Source: Monomorium pharaonis (lineage: Eukaryota > Arthropoda > Insecta > Hymenoptera > Formicidae). Taken from it: a DNA stretch of 64,000 nt. The DNA is taken from positions 28,677,176 through 28,741,175 of the forward strand of contig NC_050471.1 of the NCBI RefSeq assembly GCF_013373865.1, given 5' to 3'. Shown here piece by piece: positions 1 through 13,866 of the stretch. The notes beneath the pieces were generated by a model. The model was not told the origin of the DNA and made no database searches. It worked only from the letters and a program-made list of their open reading frames with translations. Both the position numbers and the translations under genes were made by a program. How positions within the stretch are numbered: the first letter of the stretch is position 1; every line of letters starts with the position of its first letter.

Positions 1-73
1 ATTATACTATATAAAACACTATGTTATTAATTTTAATATCTTGTAATTATACTTTCTTTAATGTCGATTATAG

Positions 74-3000
74 ATTAGAAAAGGAAAATGGTGAATTACG
101 TAGACAAAGAGATACAGCTACGGACGAGGCAAACGCATTGCAACTGCAAGTTGAAAGGCGGGATACCGAAATTGAAAGGATGCGTACTGAATTGGCTTCT
201 TATAGCTCTCAGCTTCAAGCTGCTATAGCTGCCAAATGCCAAACTCTAGCTGAAACCGAGGAAATTCGCAGTCGCGAAATGACCTTAGATTACAAGTAAG
301 TTAGGAAACAATTATTTTATAAATACACATTTAAACACAAAATGTAAGTGTTTTTTTAATTGTTATTTACAGTTATTAAATTTTATTGGTTTTATATGAT
401 TTGTAACATGTAAATATTGAATTGAGTTGAATCACGTGTGCATAGGGAGAAACGGCTGGAGCAAGAGCGAGTGCTCTTCACGCAACAGTTAGCAGGCCTC
501 GAGGAGGAGTTGGCCAAGAGGACCTCTGAACTTCAGACAGCGAGATCCGAAGGCTCCTCTAGAAATCTCTTAATTGATACTAAGCTGTCCCAGCGCGAGG
601 AAGAATTAAGAATAGTCAACGAAGCCAACTCTCAACTACGAGAATCAGTCTCCTCTCTCCAGAAGCATTGTGACGAACTGACGCAGAAGGTAGAGCAGCA
701 GCGAGCTCATGAAATCGCGATAAATGATTCCTACCAGAAGGAGATTAATGCGCAAAAAAATCTAGCCAGCTTATATGAGTCGATGAAGGACGATGCTAAT
801 GCCAAGGCCGAGGAACTCTCTAACGCGGCGAGTGAGCTGCAAAAGCTTGTGGATAGCACTGCGGAGGAGTATGGAATCTTGGAGACGAAGTACAATCAAC
901 TGTTGCTCCAACACAAGCAGGATATTGATGAAAAAGAACAAAATATCCAGGAGTTGACAAAAGAGTTGGAACATGCTAACCAATTACTGAAGAATTTCCA
1001 ACAAGGTGATTTGCGTGTCTAATTTTTTGTCGCATTTAAAGAGGCTTTTTGTCTTGTCCTATAATTTTTTATAGGTTTTTAGGATTTTTTTTTAATTCTA
1101 GAGAATAGATTATTATTTATATTTTTTATGAGTAGAAAATCTTAATGCATTCATGCTAGTAGCATGTGCATTTGAATTTTTTCGTATTATATTTTTTACT
1201 TATTTTTCTTATATTATTAAGGAAGTATTCCATTTATAATACTTTTAAACTTTGCAGAACAATTGAATCAAGCTGTAGAGCAGTTGGCACCTACAGCAGC
1301 TATAACCAGTCGAGTTCTGCGAAAGGGCGCAAGTCTCACGCAAATTTATACTCAATTGGTCGAAGCCACTAATGAATTAGCCTTGGCGAAAGAAGAAAAT
1401 GGACGTTTGAAGTGCCAAATGGATGCGATCCTTCGCGAGTTAGAGCAGAAGGCGCCGTTACTGCAGCAACAACGTCAGGATTATGAAACGGCAATGTCGA
1501 ATATCGCGACGCTGACGAACAGGCTAGACGAGCTTCTCGCGGAAAATCAGCGTCTTCATGAAAACTTTGATGAAGCTAACCGTCTCGCTAAGCATCACAC
1601 TAAGGAAAATCAAAGGCTGAAAAGTCAGTCGGCCGACTTAGCTAGACAAGTAAGTTATAATTTTTTTGTACATATTTAATAATGATGCTAACCATCTAAG
1701 AAATGATTTTTTTTAATTCTTACAGGTATGTTATTTGCTCAAAGAAGTCCAAGAAAATCGCACTGGCACTCACATGGAAACTAGAGACTTGTCTTCCTCC
1801 GTAGATCCAGATGACATCTTGTCATCGCAAATTATTAGCAAGAAATTGGTGACCTTTAAGGATATTGAAGAACTGCAGGAGAATAATCAGAAATTGTTGG
1901 CGGTTGTCCGCGCGTTGTCATCCAGACAAGAGGAAATCGAGCGTGCCACCAATGAAATAAACTCGGGCGAGATGAAGGAAAAGTTAGATCATTATATGGA
2001 ACAGTTGGCAGAGATGCAGGCTGCACAAGACAGACAGGCGAAGATGTTTGACGGTCTTATGAAGCAGAGAGACATATATAAAAATATGTACCAGCAGATT
2101 AAGAGTTCTAACGAGAAGAGAAAGGGGGGAGCGGAAAAAGACATCGAAGAAGAGGACACATCCAAGTCGGAAGAGGAGTCGAAAACAACGAAAAGCAGTG
2201 AAATGGAAAAAATATCTAGCAAGCTGAAGGAGGCTGAGAATAAGTTTAAACAAATTTCAGACGAGTTTGAGACATATCGAAAAGATCGGAGCGCGCATGA
2301 AAAGATGTTAAGCGAGGAGATTGAAAAACTCAGAAAGGAGGCAGAAGCGAAATCGGGAAGATGCTGCGCGCTAAAAGCGCAGCTGGATTCAGCGAACGAC
2401 AGATTCACAAATTTGCAGAATCATATCAGCACTTACAAGAACCAAATTAAAGCACTCGAAGACAAATGCAACAATTATAGCGTTACCATCAGCAAACATG
2501 AGCAAAGTATTATGATGCTGAAAGACGAAACGCTCGCCGCGCAATCTCGCTTATCACGGGCGGAAGTTCAACTAGACAACATTCGTCAGGAACGTCAACT
2601 TCTGCTGGACTCCGAGACACGTCTCCTAAAGGAGCGGGAGGTCTTCCAAAGGGAGAGACAGACCCAAGCACTGCTTTTTGCCGATATGGAATCCATCAAA
2701 GCCAGCTTGGAGCGAGTCCAGGCTGAAGGACAGCTCAGAGCCGAGCACAGAGTCGACGACGCCAACAGAGAATGTGCCGCCCTTCGACGTCGTCTTCAGG
2801 AAGAGCAGGATCGTTTCAGGGAACTAACCGCTCATTTGGAGAGACAGTTTACTACTGCTCAAGAAAGATTGAAGGAGGAACGTGAATTGAGCGAGAGATT
2901 GAAGGCGGAGCTGGATCAAGCGAGAGAGATTGAGACTCACAGTAGCCAAAAAATTGATGAATTGAATACTAAATTAAAACAAGCAGCTGCCCATTCTATC

Positions 3001-6000
3001 ACTAAACCCTTGACAGGCGAGGAGAATCTTGTGAAGAGGGTGAAGGAGTTGGAGGTGCAACTAGGTACTTCCCAAATCGAAGTGAAGTCGCTTTCCGAAC
3101 AATTGAAGGCAGCGAGGCAACAAAGTCAGCAGTACTGTGACATCGCTGAGAGCGCCGAAACGCAGTTGAGAGAATTGACGGCCGAGTACAACAAGTGTAA
3201 AGAGGAACTAGAGAACGCTCTGAAAGAGTCACGTAGTGAGGTTCTTTCGTTGCAAAAGAGAGTGAAGGAGCTGAGCGACGATCTGACGAAGATATCAAAC
3301 GGCAGGCACGAAACTGATTCAGAATTAAGAATTAGACTGGCTGAGGCTGAAAGAAAGGTCGAGGAACTGGACGAGTTGAAGGGTGAGTTGGAGTTACTCA
3401 AGAGCGATCTGAAGTCTGTCTCAGCTACGGCTAAAGAAGCGGAGGACAAATATGCTAGAGAAATGATGCAGCATTCGTCTGATTTACAGGTAAGTTTAAT
3501 AATAGTTTAGCTTTATTTATCGCATGTGATAGGATCGAATTAATTAAAACGAGTTAATGTTCGGAGTCGAAACAGGCAAGTTTATTTTAGCGATTGCAAT
3601 ATAGTTATTTTTCGACTACGTCTTGATCACTCGGTCGACTCTTTCGAGCCACTCAGGCTCTGTACCGTTTTCATCTTTTTCCTCCTCCAGGGATCGCATT
3701 TTTTCGAATCTTCCTAACTGCCATCATTTGTTAACGCGTTATCTAAAAAATCGCTTGTTCGCTGAATAACACTTGGCGCATTTGCAGGCTCCTGTCGCCT
3801 CTCGTGCGGCACCGGCGAGATGCAACGCTTTTCCTTAAATCTCGTGAAAGAAAATCACTCTTAATCGATTTAAAAAATAGCCGTGTTATTGCCTACGCTC
3901 AACACTCGGTTTACTTCGTTCCCGCGTTCTTAACGTTTGCTTTGTTTTTCTTATTCTCTCGGCGATGATTCTCCGATTTACGCGAGTAAGTGGCAACGCG
4001 ATCGCCACAATAGAGTAATTTTTTTTTTGTTTTTATATAAATATCTTTGTTACATAAATGTAGATCTTGGCAAAGTTGAAAGAGGAAGCTGAACAAGTCC
4101 AATATCGGCTTAATAGTTTGTCTCAAGAGCGAAACGCGGCAGTGGAGGCTCTAGAAATTGAGAAATCAGCCTCAAAACAGAGAGAGCAGAAGTATATTAA
4201 CGAGATTCAAGAAACTCAGAAGCGAATTGTAGATCTCGACACGCAGAATGCGCTTTTGCACAATCAGATTCAAGAATTGGGTGATCGAGTGGCCATCATG
4301 CAGAGTCAACAGACCAAGATAAGCGGAAGAGACAGTCCGGACACTAGTCTAGAGGCTCTGAACAAGAGTTTCAGCTCTATGGAGGAAGACTCCAATTCGG
4401 TTGAACAATTGTTAAAAGTTATGAAATATTTAAGACGAGAGAAGGATCTTGCCATAGCTAAATCCGATGTTCTCCGAGCTGAAAATCTCAGATTAAAATC
4501 GCAGACCGAGGTAATGGAGAAGCGGTTGAAAGAAACCGAAGTTCTGCTGAACTCTGAACGAGAAAAGGCAGAGATCGATGTAATGACAACGTCTAAGCAC
4601 GCGGAATTGCTGCGCAAAGTGGAGACCTTGAACGCCATCACTGATTCGAATCGAATCCTCAGAGAAGAAAGAGATAGTCTCAATATGAAGGTCAATCAGC
4701 TTACGGCCAAAGTAAACGCTTTATCAGAGGAAGTAGTACCTCTTCGAGATCTATCCCGAGATTTGACAGCCAAAACGGAAGCTTTGACGGAAGAAAACAC
4801 CAGCCTGAAAGGCGAGGCGACTAGATGGAGGCAAAGGGCGAATACGTTATTGGAGAGAGCAAATAAGGCTAGTCCTGAGGACTGGCGACGGCTTCAAACT
4901 GAAAGGGAGAATCTGAGCAAGCTGTTAACATCAGAGCGAGAAATTCACGCGAAGAGAACCGAAGAATTTAATCAAATGAAAACGGAGAAGGCAAAACTTG
5001 ATGAGCAATTGATGCAGTTGCAAAAACAGGTGCAAACTCAAGACGAACAAATATCGCGAGCATCGGAAGAGGTCCGCAAACTGGGTCAAGAACTTAATGA
5101 AGCGCTAGCCGATTCTTCTTTGAAGGCAAAGGACTTGGCTTCTCTTAGAAAGGAACTGAACGACAAGGAGACCATTCTTAATGACATTAGAAACAAGGAG
5201 ATTCAGATCCGTAAAATAGCCAAGAAATATAAAACACAATATGAGGAACTCTCGAGAAACGTAGAAGAAGACAAGAGTCGCAACGAAGAAAATAGAAACG
5301 AAGACGCTTCCGGCGTGACGCAAGAGCGTGAGAACCAGCTGCGCGAGGAAGGCCGTCAGGAAATTCGTCAGACGAATCTTGAGCTCACGGCGAAGATAGA
5401 CGAGATAACTCGCCAAATGGCAGCAGCTCAAAATGAGGCCGATAATCTGAGGAAGGAGATTGAAGCCATGAATCGTAGCAGCATAGAAAAGGAAGATAGA
5501 GCGAAACAAGTCCTTAAAGGCGCCAGAACGAAAATCATGCAGTTGACGGAGTCCAAGAAGATCTGCGAGAAAGAGCTATTGGATCTAAAGTCCAGACTGG
5601 AGTCTGCGGGAAGTAGTAGCGGAGTTCAGGGAGATTCCGACACCGAGCACGATGCGCGATTAGTAGCGTTGAAATCACAAATGGAGAGCCGTATCTCCAG
5701 ACTGGAGCACGAGAAGTCGGAAATACAGGCGGAAAAGGAGGCGCTTTCGCAGCGGGTTGCTCAACTCCAGAGGCAATTGTCGGGGGTGAGCGGAGTAAGT
5801 GCGACCACGGAACCACCGACCGCGAACATTAAGCCGATGTCGGCCAGAGCGGAAACACCGTTGGCCAGCATCAGGCCGATGAGCGTGGTGCAATCACGAA
5901 CAGCTGCTGTTTTGCCGACTACGGCTGGTGCACCGGTCATGGTTGCGCCGCATCAACAGATGCAGCAACAACAGGTAGTGCACACTACGGAGACGAGCTC

Positions 6001-9000
6001 GCCGACTAGTAGTCTGACTGACTTCCAACCAGCAAGTACTTCATCACAGAGTGCACAAACTGGTAGTCTTCGTCAGTTGGTGGTTCAACCGCAGTTAAGC
6101 GAATCGGCCGAGTCGACACAGAGAGAGGATCCGGAGAGCGCGGAAACACTTAACTTGCAACCGCAACAGCAGCAGTGTCAGCAGCAGCAGCAGCAACAGC
6201 AGCAGCAAACGGTAGCACTGGTGAGCCCCAGAGTGGAGCAGCAGCAACAGCAGCAGCAGATCACCATCAGTGACCAGCAACAGACGGTAGCGAGCAGCTC
6301 CACGCAATCAGTCAGTACTTCTCAAGCTTCCACGGGACACAAGAGACCACGAGTCGTGGATTCGACCGCTTCTGGTTCCGGGATAGTCGAGGGATTAGAT
6401 CACGGACGTCAGGAGCAGGTGCAGAGTCCGAAAACTAAGAGGAGCAGACAGGACATTAGCGCGACTGCGAGCGCCAGTGCTTCGGAAGTAGAGTATCAAG
6501 TAAGGATGATATAACAAGCAGATAAACGGAAGATTGAACAATTTACAATTGCATATTTATTTATATAAATCTGTGTTTGAAAATAATATCTTAACTCTCT
6601 GATATTAATACGATTTAGGTGCCCACGTCGAGCCAGAGGGATCAAGATGAAGAAGTAGAAGGTTGTGTGGTAGTAGTAGACTGTGATGAGGGTGAAGGTG
6701 GAGGAAACCATCAAGCACAAGAAGAAGAAGAGTTTGACAATGATACATATGAAGAGATAGAAGAAGAAGAAGAGGTGCCCTATGAAGTCGAGGTTGAACG
6801 AGACAATAACGAAGTTGAGATTATATTCGAGGAGGATTCGACTAGTGCCGAAATTTCTAGGCAAAGCCAAACTGTTATTCCTACAAGTCAGCAGCAGTCT
6901 GAAGCGATCAGTAGTGCTGGACCGACTGGAGAACCCGCTACGTCTTTTACAACGAGGTCTAGAGGAATCGCACCTATGCCCAGGCAGCAGCAACAGCAAC
7001 ATCTTCTTTTGGTATTTAAAATATTTTGACATTTTTATTTATTAAATTTTATATAAGATTTACTTTATATCACCATAAAACTTTGTCTCGTTTTTTTTTT
7101 CTCAAAGCCACAACAGGGTTATGAAGATGGCGGTGACGACTGCATCGTACCGAGCACTCCTACTCTTTTCGTTCCTCGTCGCGATGGTTTCGGCGAAGCT
7201 GTAAGTTCTCCGCAGGTGCCGCAAGGTCGTTTTACCTTTGGAGATTCTTCGACACCTACGACGGCTTCCTCGACGCCATCTCTAACTACACCTACAGGAT
7301 CTACCACTAGGATTTTCGGTTCTGCCAACTCCGCTGTGGTTCAGGTTCAAGAGAGCCTGGACGACGGTAGAATGGATCAGGCACAGCTGGAGGATGGTGG
7401 AACGGGTCGTAGTGTTCCTACAACACCTCTTCAAGTTTCCCCAGCCGCGGATTTGCCTCCTTCGGTAAGAAAATTCCTATTCTTTATTACAATTTGTTAA
7501 TGAAAACATTAAGCATTATTATATTTATTGTGGTATTATTATATTTAATGTTTTTTTGCTCGAATTCTCATTACGACAGACTAGTAGCAGCCAATCCGAA
7601 GAACAAGAGAGTACACATGTTTCCGTAACAGCAACTTCGGGAGATAGTGTCGAAGAAACGAACATTCCCAGCATTCGTATTGTCGGTGCTGATGATCAGC
7701 AACGCGGTTCAACTGAAGCTACAGAATCTAGCGCAACTCCAAGCGAAGGTATTTTATTTAAATTATCATAAAGAAAAAGTTTAGTGATGAGCAAACTTGG
7801 ATGTTAGTAAAACTTTGATGAAATAATTTTATTTAAATATTTGGTTAAAATATATAAATATATTTAATGATATTTAATAACTTTCGTTACTATCAACATA
7901 ATTAGATAACTAGATATTGTAATTAGATGCTTAGTTATATATGTTATATTAAATAAACATTTACCTCTTCAATTTCCAAGTGGGGTGAGCCGTTCGACTG
8001 TAAAATTAATAATACAAGAACTATAATAACTTTTTAATTATTTTTTGTTACTATAATTTAAAAAAGTCTATATTAATATAAATAAAAAATAAAGGAAATT
8101 GTATTATATTTACTCATTGATATGTTTATTTAATATATTTTAACATAATTTTTATTATCATAGACTTGTTATTATATGGAAAATATTTGCCACTCGCTTC
8201 GCTTGGAAACTTATATTTGGAAAATTAACATGGGAATTGTTAATTGAAATTGTTTTACCAAAGCTTGATTATTATTGATTTTTTCAATTGTAATCCAATT
8301 CATTAAAAAGTTTAGCCCTAAGGAAATTAATATGGATGATAATTCTTTTTTCCGTTTTTATTTTACAGAGGTAAGTTCGGAGGGTGAGAAACGAGTGGAA
8401 GAATCAGTGGCCACGGCATCCAGCGAGGATGATGCCATGGACACGGTAGAAGCGACGGAAGAGGCGGGAAGCGAACTCGCTGAGGACGAAGTCGAAGAAG
8501 AGAATCGTGAAGCGGAGGCGTCACCGTCCATCAACACTCGCCAGAGGACAATGGCGGCCAGTCTAGCGGCCGCAGGTGACTCCAATAACGCCAGGGGTGT
8601 GACAGTGAGACGATCGTCAAGATCACCTTTCAGGGCGGCCAGAAACGCAAGGCCTACACCAATTGTTTGGGGAGAAAGTCAGTCGGGTAGAGGTGAGTAG
8701 AATAGCGTGATTAAATAACCATTTATCCATTTGTTTCAAGACAAAAATAAGTCGTTAAACTTATCATTTCTTTCATTGCATTAATTTTTTATTTGAATAA
8801 CGAGAATTTTTCTTTTAATTTTTTATTTAAACGATAAGTGCTCTATTTACTGCTAATAATATGTGTGCATGTACGATTAACATTTCTTGCCATTCTCTTT
8901 AATGTAAATTTTATTATGTGCTCGAAATTTAGCGATTGATAAATAAATTAATAGACTTATCCACTTTTTTAAAATAAAGAGAATTTATATAACCTCGATA

Positions 9001-9310
9001 TTTATAATAATTTTATAATAAAAAATTAAAATTTATAAATCGATTTTTTGAATTATTAATTTCATAAAATATTTTACTTGTATTTTTTTGTTTGTTTTTA
9101 TCTTGAAAAATTTTAAGTGAAAAATAAAATTAATGTTGCTTTTTATTAAAAATAATCTGAAACGTTATAATATGTGATGTCTTTATTTCTAAAGGACAAC
9201 CCGTGATGCGAGGACACGCGGCTAGAGGAGCCGCTAATGAGGGGGGACGAGGACGAGGGACACGCGGCCGACGAATGCGCGCGAAATATCCTTACGCCCG
9301 ATACTCATAA
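74..9310 (+). CDS. Mtor: Megator/TPR nuclear basket protein, 5' end missing
   Basis: This is the large coiled-coil nucleoprotein that builds the nuclear-pore basket and acts in mRNA export and spindle checkpoint signalling (known for the TPR family). Exons are 74-295, 446-1005, 1258-1649, 1726-3489, 4064-6499, 6619-7011, 7108-7464, 7580-7748, 8369-8692 and 9195-9310. All have GT/AG borders and phases that fit, giving about 2,243 residues; human TPR is 2,363, so only the N-terminus is missing. About 1,600 residues are heptad-rich coiled coil with the TPR-like stretch RVLRKGASLTQIY (exon 3). The tail is low in complexity, with polyglutamine, an acidic block, the conserved VPSTPTLFVPRRDGF segment (exon 7) and a final RG-rich stretch. 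The stop is TAA at 9308-9310. The intron at 3490-4063 holds a GC-richer patch but no open frame that fits; the introns at 7749-8368 and 8693-9194 are plain AT-rich sequence. Identification is very secure. Confidence 0.95.
6160..6262 (+). repeat. CAG/CAA polyglutamine tracts in Megator
   Basis: Two interrupted CAG/CAA runs in the fifth visible exon of Megator encode glutamine tracts separated by a short TVALVSPRVE spacer. The CAA interruptions should slow slippage. Length may vary between individuals. Confidence 0.85.
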
Positions 9311-9443
9311 TATCGCACAACGTCTTTTCCATCTTGTGTACGTCTTTTACTCGTCAGACATTCTATGTAGTTTGTATTGTCGAATTATGTTAAACATACA
9401 GTAAAGGATAAACTCCAGTAAACTGGTTCGATATCTTTTATAT

Positions 9444-9449
9444 AATAAA
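9444..9449 (+). promoter_or_regulatory. Probable poly(A) signal of Megator
   Basis: A canonical AATAAA lies 134 bases after the Megator stop codon. A second AATAAA at 9658-9663 is an alternative, longer 3' end. No cleavage site can be seen directly. Confidence 0.5.
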
Positions 9450-11401
9450 TGCTTTAACGTTCCTAATCATTTCTTTAAAAAAATGTTTGTAGAAGAGTTC
9501 TGTAGAAAGTGTTATATCATTCTGTTTACATTTTTTTCTCAGTAGAATTTTTAAGGAAGATTGAAGAAATATTTCTTCTTTTTTTAACACGAGTTTGAAG
9601 ATTGAAAATATTGCAGTTTGCAATTTTGTCACATTTCTTTAAATACTATAAGAAATTAATAAAATTTAGATTTAAGAAAATTAAGTTAGATTTTTATTCA
9701 TTTATTTTTTTTAGCCTGTACATTTGAGATACATTTTACTTCTGAAAATCCCGAAAACCGTTTTGAAACCGGGCACGCAACATATTGAATGCATCTTTCA
9801 GTGAATAACGTATTATTATATAATTTTATACACGATTCCGGCTTTTATTCGGCGTTAATGAATTAGCGATACTTTTCTTTGGCATGGTTGACTTCGCAGA
9901 CACTCGACAAGTGTCTGTGAGCGTTGGCGTTGACATAACGGCACCGCCGGTTCTTGTTGGGCGTCAGTCCAATTCGTTCCATACATCTACGTCTAAATCG
10001 AGAATACGTATTGTTTCGCTATTTTTGTCTTTCGTAGACAGATGGATAAATCATACAGCTAATAGCGGAATGATTGCCATAGAAATCAACATTGACTTTC
10101 CAAAAAATTTTATTCAGAATTATTAAGTGCAGAATAAAAAAAAATGTTTAAAGGTATTACGTTGAAAGAAAATTTACGTGGAGCGATATTCCTGGAGTGA
10201 TATTCAATCTTATATTTAAAATCGTCTTCCGCTGGATCTCGAGATTTCATCCAGTCAATAAATTGATCATATGATATTTCGGAGATTGAGAGGATTTTAA
10301 ATATAAGATCGCATTATGAATATTATTTTTAGGTTTATTCCTATTACTCCAGATTCCATTGTTTTAAAATTAATTTTAATTTTTTAAATTATAATTTAAA
10401 GATAAACGTTTTTTATTACGAGATTTAAGACAACTGTTATTTGAAAAAGTTTTGTTTGAAAACTGTTACAGGATTATTTATAACATAAAATTTAAATTAA
10501 AAAATTAAGAATAGGTAACAGAGAAATACAAAAATAAATTATTGAAATTAGTATAAAAGTAGCCAAAGCTGCATTTTATTTATATATAAATATTCTCATT
10601 GTTTCGCTTTTTATAAACTAATTGATATATAAATTAATTAATACAAAAATTAAATAATCGAGTCATTAGATGCTAATTAGATGCTACAGGAATACTATTA
10701 AATTCTTTTGTTACGTCGCAATGTAAAAAATAATAAGAAAACATCAACAAATTAATTATAATACAAATAAACTATTAGATTTTTAGAATCGCGTTTAAAC
10801 TTAAAACTTATCAAAATACTGTTATGAGCTAAATTGTAAAAAAAAAGTGTTTCTTGCCACATTGGTTGTGACAGTCGCGATCACTTCACTCATTTTAATA
10901 CATACATCGACTCGACATAAAAAGATCCATTGCCTATTTACACCTATAGAAGTTGTCAAAAAATTGTTTGTGATGCGACATAAGAAATTCTTTTATTCTT
11001 TTACTCGCCTGTAATTTTTGTGACACGCGCTTGTTGTATAGAGCAATTTACATACAAACGCAGTTATTCTCACCGCGTCTGGATTTTGTTTAACTAATGT
11101 AAACTCCGCACGCAAACAGTATCGTATAGCAAATGTATAGCAAAGTTATATTTAACGTGACTGTTATTTTCGTGATGTTAGTATTATCCTATAAAGATCA
11201 CGTTGGAGAATAACGCGAATCCGAATGCATGAACGGAGTGGTGTCGTTTTACATACACGTTCCTTTGGATACATCTTCTCTCGTATTTAACTACAACAAA
11301 TTGATATAATCATATCACAATGCCAGTTGAACATATTCCTAAACGTTTCTAAAATCTTTAAAATATTCACGATCACATTCTGTGAGGCAAATGTAATCAT
11401 T

Positions 11402-11490
11402 ACGTTGGGAAATAACACGTTACTTATCGTTACGGTTACTTTTTTCTAAAAACAGTAACGCATTACTTTTATAAAATGTTCCCAACTCTG
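11402..11490. mobile_element. Decayed short hAT-like inverted-repeat relic
   Basis: Imperfect inverted ends (GTTGGGAA on the left, TTCCCAAC followed by TCTG on the right) bracket about 90 bases, with internal GTTACTT and AAGTAATGCGTTAC-type complementary segments. A terminus reading CAGAGTTGGG inward from the right resembles hAT termini, but the left end is degraded and no 8-bp target duplication can be recognised. It cannot encode a transposase. Confidence 0.35.
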
Positions 11491-12515
11491 AAATATTACA
11501 GCTAAACTTCGCTTTATATGCAATCACTTGTAATAGAACTTCTTTTCGGAGTATAAAAGAAGAAATATAACGTGCGTCACGTAGAGATGTTAACACAGAT
11601 TTTTTGCAATTGTTTTTATATTATGATTTTTACATTTATTCTATCATAAATCGCGTAAAAAATAATTGTTGGCACAATTTAAAGTCTATTAAGTATGGCA
11701 TCGAAAAGAGTATCTATTAAATATGAAATTGAAAATTATTACATTACAAGATAAATATCTTTAATAAAGATAGACGTCTATGATATATTTATATTTTTAT
11801 GACTAAAGCTTTTTTCGAAGAACCGCAACCGGAACTTTCTTTTCAGATCGTTGAATCTTTAAATTTGCCTACTGAGGGGTTCGCTTCCTTTCGAAGAATT
11901 CTTTATGATATAATATTCTTCACAATCACAATCATGAACATTTGTTGAACATCTTTCTTCGTGTTTTCACTAATCACGTTTTCTCAGTTTTTAATTTCTT
12001 AATTAGGCTTATTAATTAAGCTAATGCTCTTGGTCATTAAATATAAAAGTCTGTATAACTAATTTTATTTTATTTTCACTTCTTGTCTTGTCGCCATCGT
12101 TGTCATACAGCCATAAATGAAGTTGATAGGGCAAATAGCTGAAATGTTAAAAAATCCTAATCCTTCATCCTAATTCAATCTGTCTTTAATCTCAATTAAC
12201 ATTTATCAACACTTTGTATCAGTTTTTCTCATAACACACTGTATTAAAAAGTGTGAGTCATCAAATCAGTCAAATCTACTAATATTACATTTTAGTCTCT
12301 GTCCTATTTACTTTACTCAATCCTAAGTAATAAATTAAGGCACAAGTACAAATCTTAAAAAAAATTTGTCCCAGTCTTGATTAATCGACTTTAATTTATG
12401 TTATTCTTTTTTTCAGCATTGTCCATTGCATCAAAATGCAAGATTATCAGTCAGTTGCCTATCGATTCACTTGCAGTCAGTTTTGCCTTTACGCTGAATC
12501 TATAGAATTTAAGGC

Positions 12516-13013
12516 TCAAAGAATCTGTATATTAGGTGATCGAGTATCTTCCCTATGCCTTTCGCTAGCACTGCTGATCTCGCAGCTGCACTTGCCGTGC
12601 TGCTCGATCCTGATCCACGCCCGCCTTGTGCTGTTCGTCCGCAAGCTCCAGACCTCGACCTCCATGTCTTCGTGATAGATCGACGACTGCACCGGCGCGC
12701 AACTGAGGTCGGGGCTGACACAGCAGCCGGAGTGGCTGTCGCATTTTTTCACTACGATGTACACTGGTTGACTCACGCTCTCGCTAGATTGCATACTGTG
12801 TACCAGATCTCTCAGATTGTAGGCCCGCGATTGGGGGTCCTTGCAGAGGAACTTCTTGGTGGCCTCCATCGCGCGCGGCAAGTGGATCTTCCTCGAGACC
12901 TGGTGATGATGACTGCCGTGGTGAGCCGTCAGGACCACCATCGTCTGATCCACTGTCGTCAGGATCAGAATTAAGAGCCTTAGAAACGATTCTCTCGTCT
13001 GTCTGCCTTTCAT
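12516..13013 (-). CDS. PDGF/VEGF-like growth factor A (PVF family)
   Basis: Predicted secreted cystine-knot ligand for a receptor tyrosine kinase of the PVR type, with roles in haemocyte survival and migration in insects (family knowledge). It is a single-exon coding region of 165 residues. The start is placed at 13013 because it gives a signal-peptide-like N-terminus (MKGRQTRESFLRLLILIL). The upstream in-frame ATG at 13100 would bury this leader behind 29 polar residues. The cystine-knot pattern runs as an early Cys (FLCKDP), CDSHSGCC, CAPVQ and a final CSC, giving seven cysteines. The position matching the second knot cysteine of PDGF (one of the interchain ones) reads QPVYIVV and lacks Cys. 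There is one N-glycosylation site, in RTNSTR. The gene is head to head with growth factor B, 8.3 kb away. A 5' untranslated exon cannot be excluded. Confidence 0.8.
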   Translation of the reverse strand: MKGRQTRESFLRLLILILTTVDQTMVVLTAHHGSHHHQVSRKIHLPRAMEATKKFLCKDPQSRAYNLRDLVHSMQSSESVSQPVYIVVKKCDSHSGCCVSPDLSCAPVQSSIYHEDMEVEVWSLRTNSTRRAWIRIEQHGKCSCEISSASERHREDTRSPNIQIL

Positions 13014-13866
13014 CGTCGGAATTCTAGCCGGCGAAGTCACGTGGATGCAAAGCTCACTCAGATGATCACTCGAAGGATCAGCGATCACTGGCCGCAACAA
13101 ATCGATCGTTGATCACTGAACTTATGAGATTTCGATCCCATTGAATTCCTCGGCGAAGAAACTATCTTACACTAAATCGCTAGTTTGATGAGACTGAAGA
13201 TAGACTTTTAGAAAGGTGAAGAATTATTTTTTCTTGGATTTTGTTTTACTTCATGAATCAATATCTTCTTGGATTTTCTTTGTCTTATAAATTTCTTTTC
13301 CAACTTTTTCGAAAAAAAGGACATGTGCGAGTTCGGCTTGATGGATTTTCTTCAAAAGTGAATCCTGTTCTCCTCTTTTTTTCCTAGTTTCGAAGCTTCG
13401 TTCCTTTCGAAACGCAAGGATCGTCACGTGGTGAACTGGTTCTGGTTGATTAGCTCGGTGGAGAGATGAACCACACGGGCACCAAGTATCGGTCGACTGA
13501 AATTTTCCCACTGACACACGAGTATTTATATATGGGAGAGCTTGCACGCATGCCTCATACCGCGAGAACACGCGTAAAGTCCAGATCGCACGTGTCTTTA
13601 TCACGATGATTCCGCTTTATTGTGCAACCGTTTCGCTGGCGAGTGTGCAACTATTGTTATTTAAGCCTTTGCACTTGAAATAATAATCACGGATGAAGAG
13701 CTTGTCGAGCATCGACAATGTTATCAATACTATAATGAACATGGCCGGCAACTTATATATGGAGTGTATGGAAAATACCACTCGAAATTTAACCAATTTG
13801 TTCCAAAATTATTTATGAATTGTGACGAGAGCTACCACCATGAACTGTAACATTACATGGTTGGAG

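Larger units (their letters stand above)
9311..12515. other. Intergenic: Megator 3' UTR to the first growth factor
   Basis: AT-rich sequence between two convergent genes. It holds the Megator poly(A) signals, a faint imperfect inverted repeat around 10190-10360 (arms built on ATTTAAAATC/GATTTTAAAT near 10215 and 10295), and a decayed hAT-like relic at 11402-11490. The small open frame at 9884-10126 has no recognisable similarity. TTTATT at about 12064 could be the poly(A) signal of the minus-strand gene. Confidence 0.5.

Noticed and set aside
9884..10126. 80-codon open frame after Megator
   Set aside because: No signal peptide, domain or plausible splice context; the composition changes midway to AT-rich random sequence.
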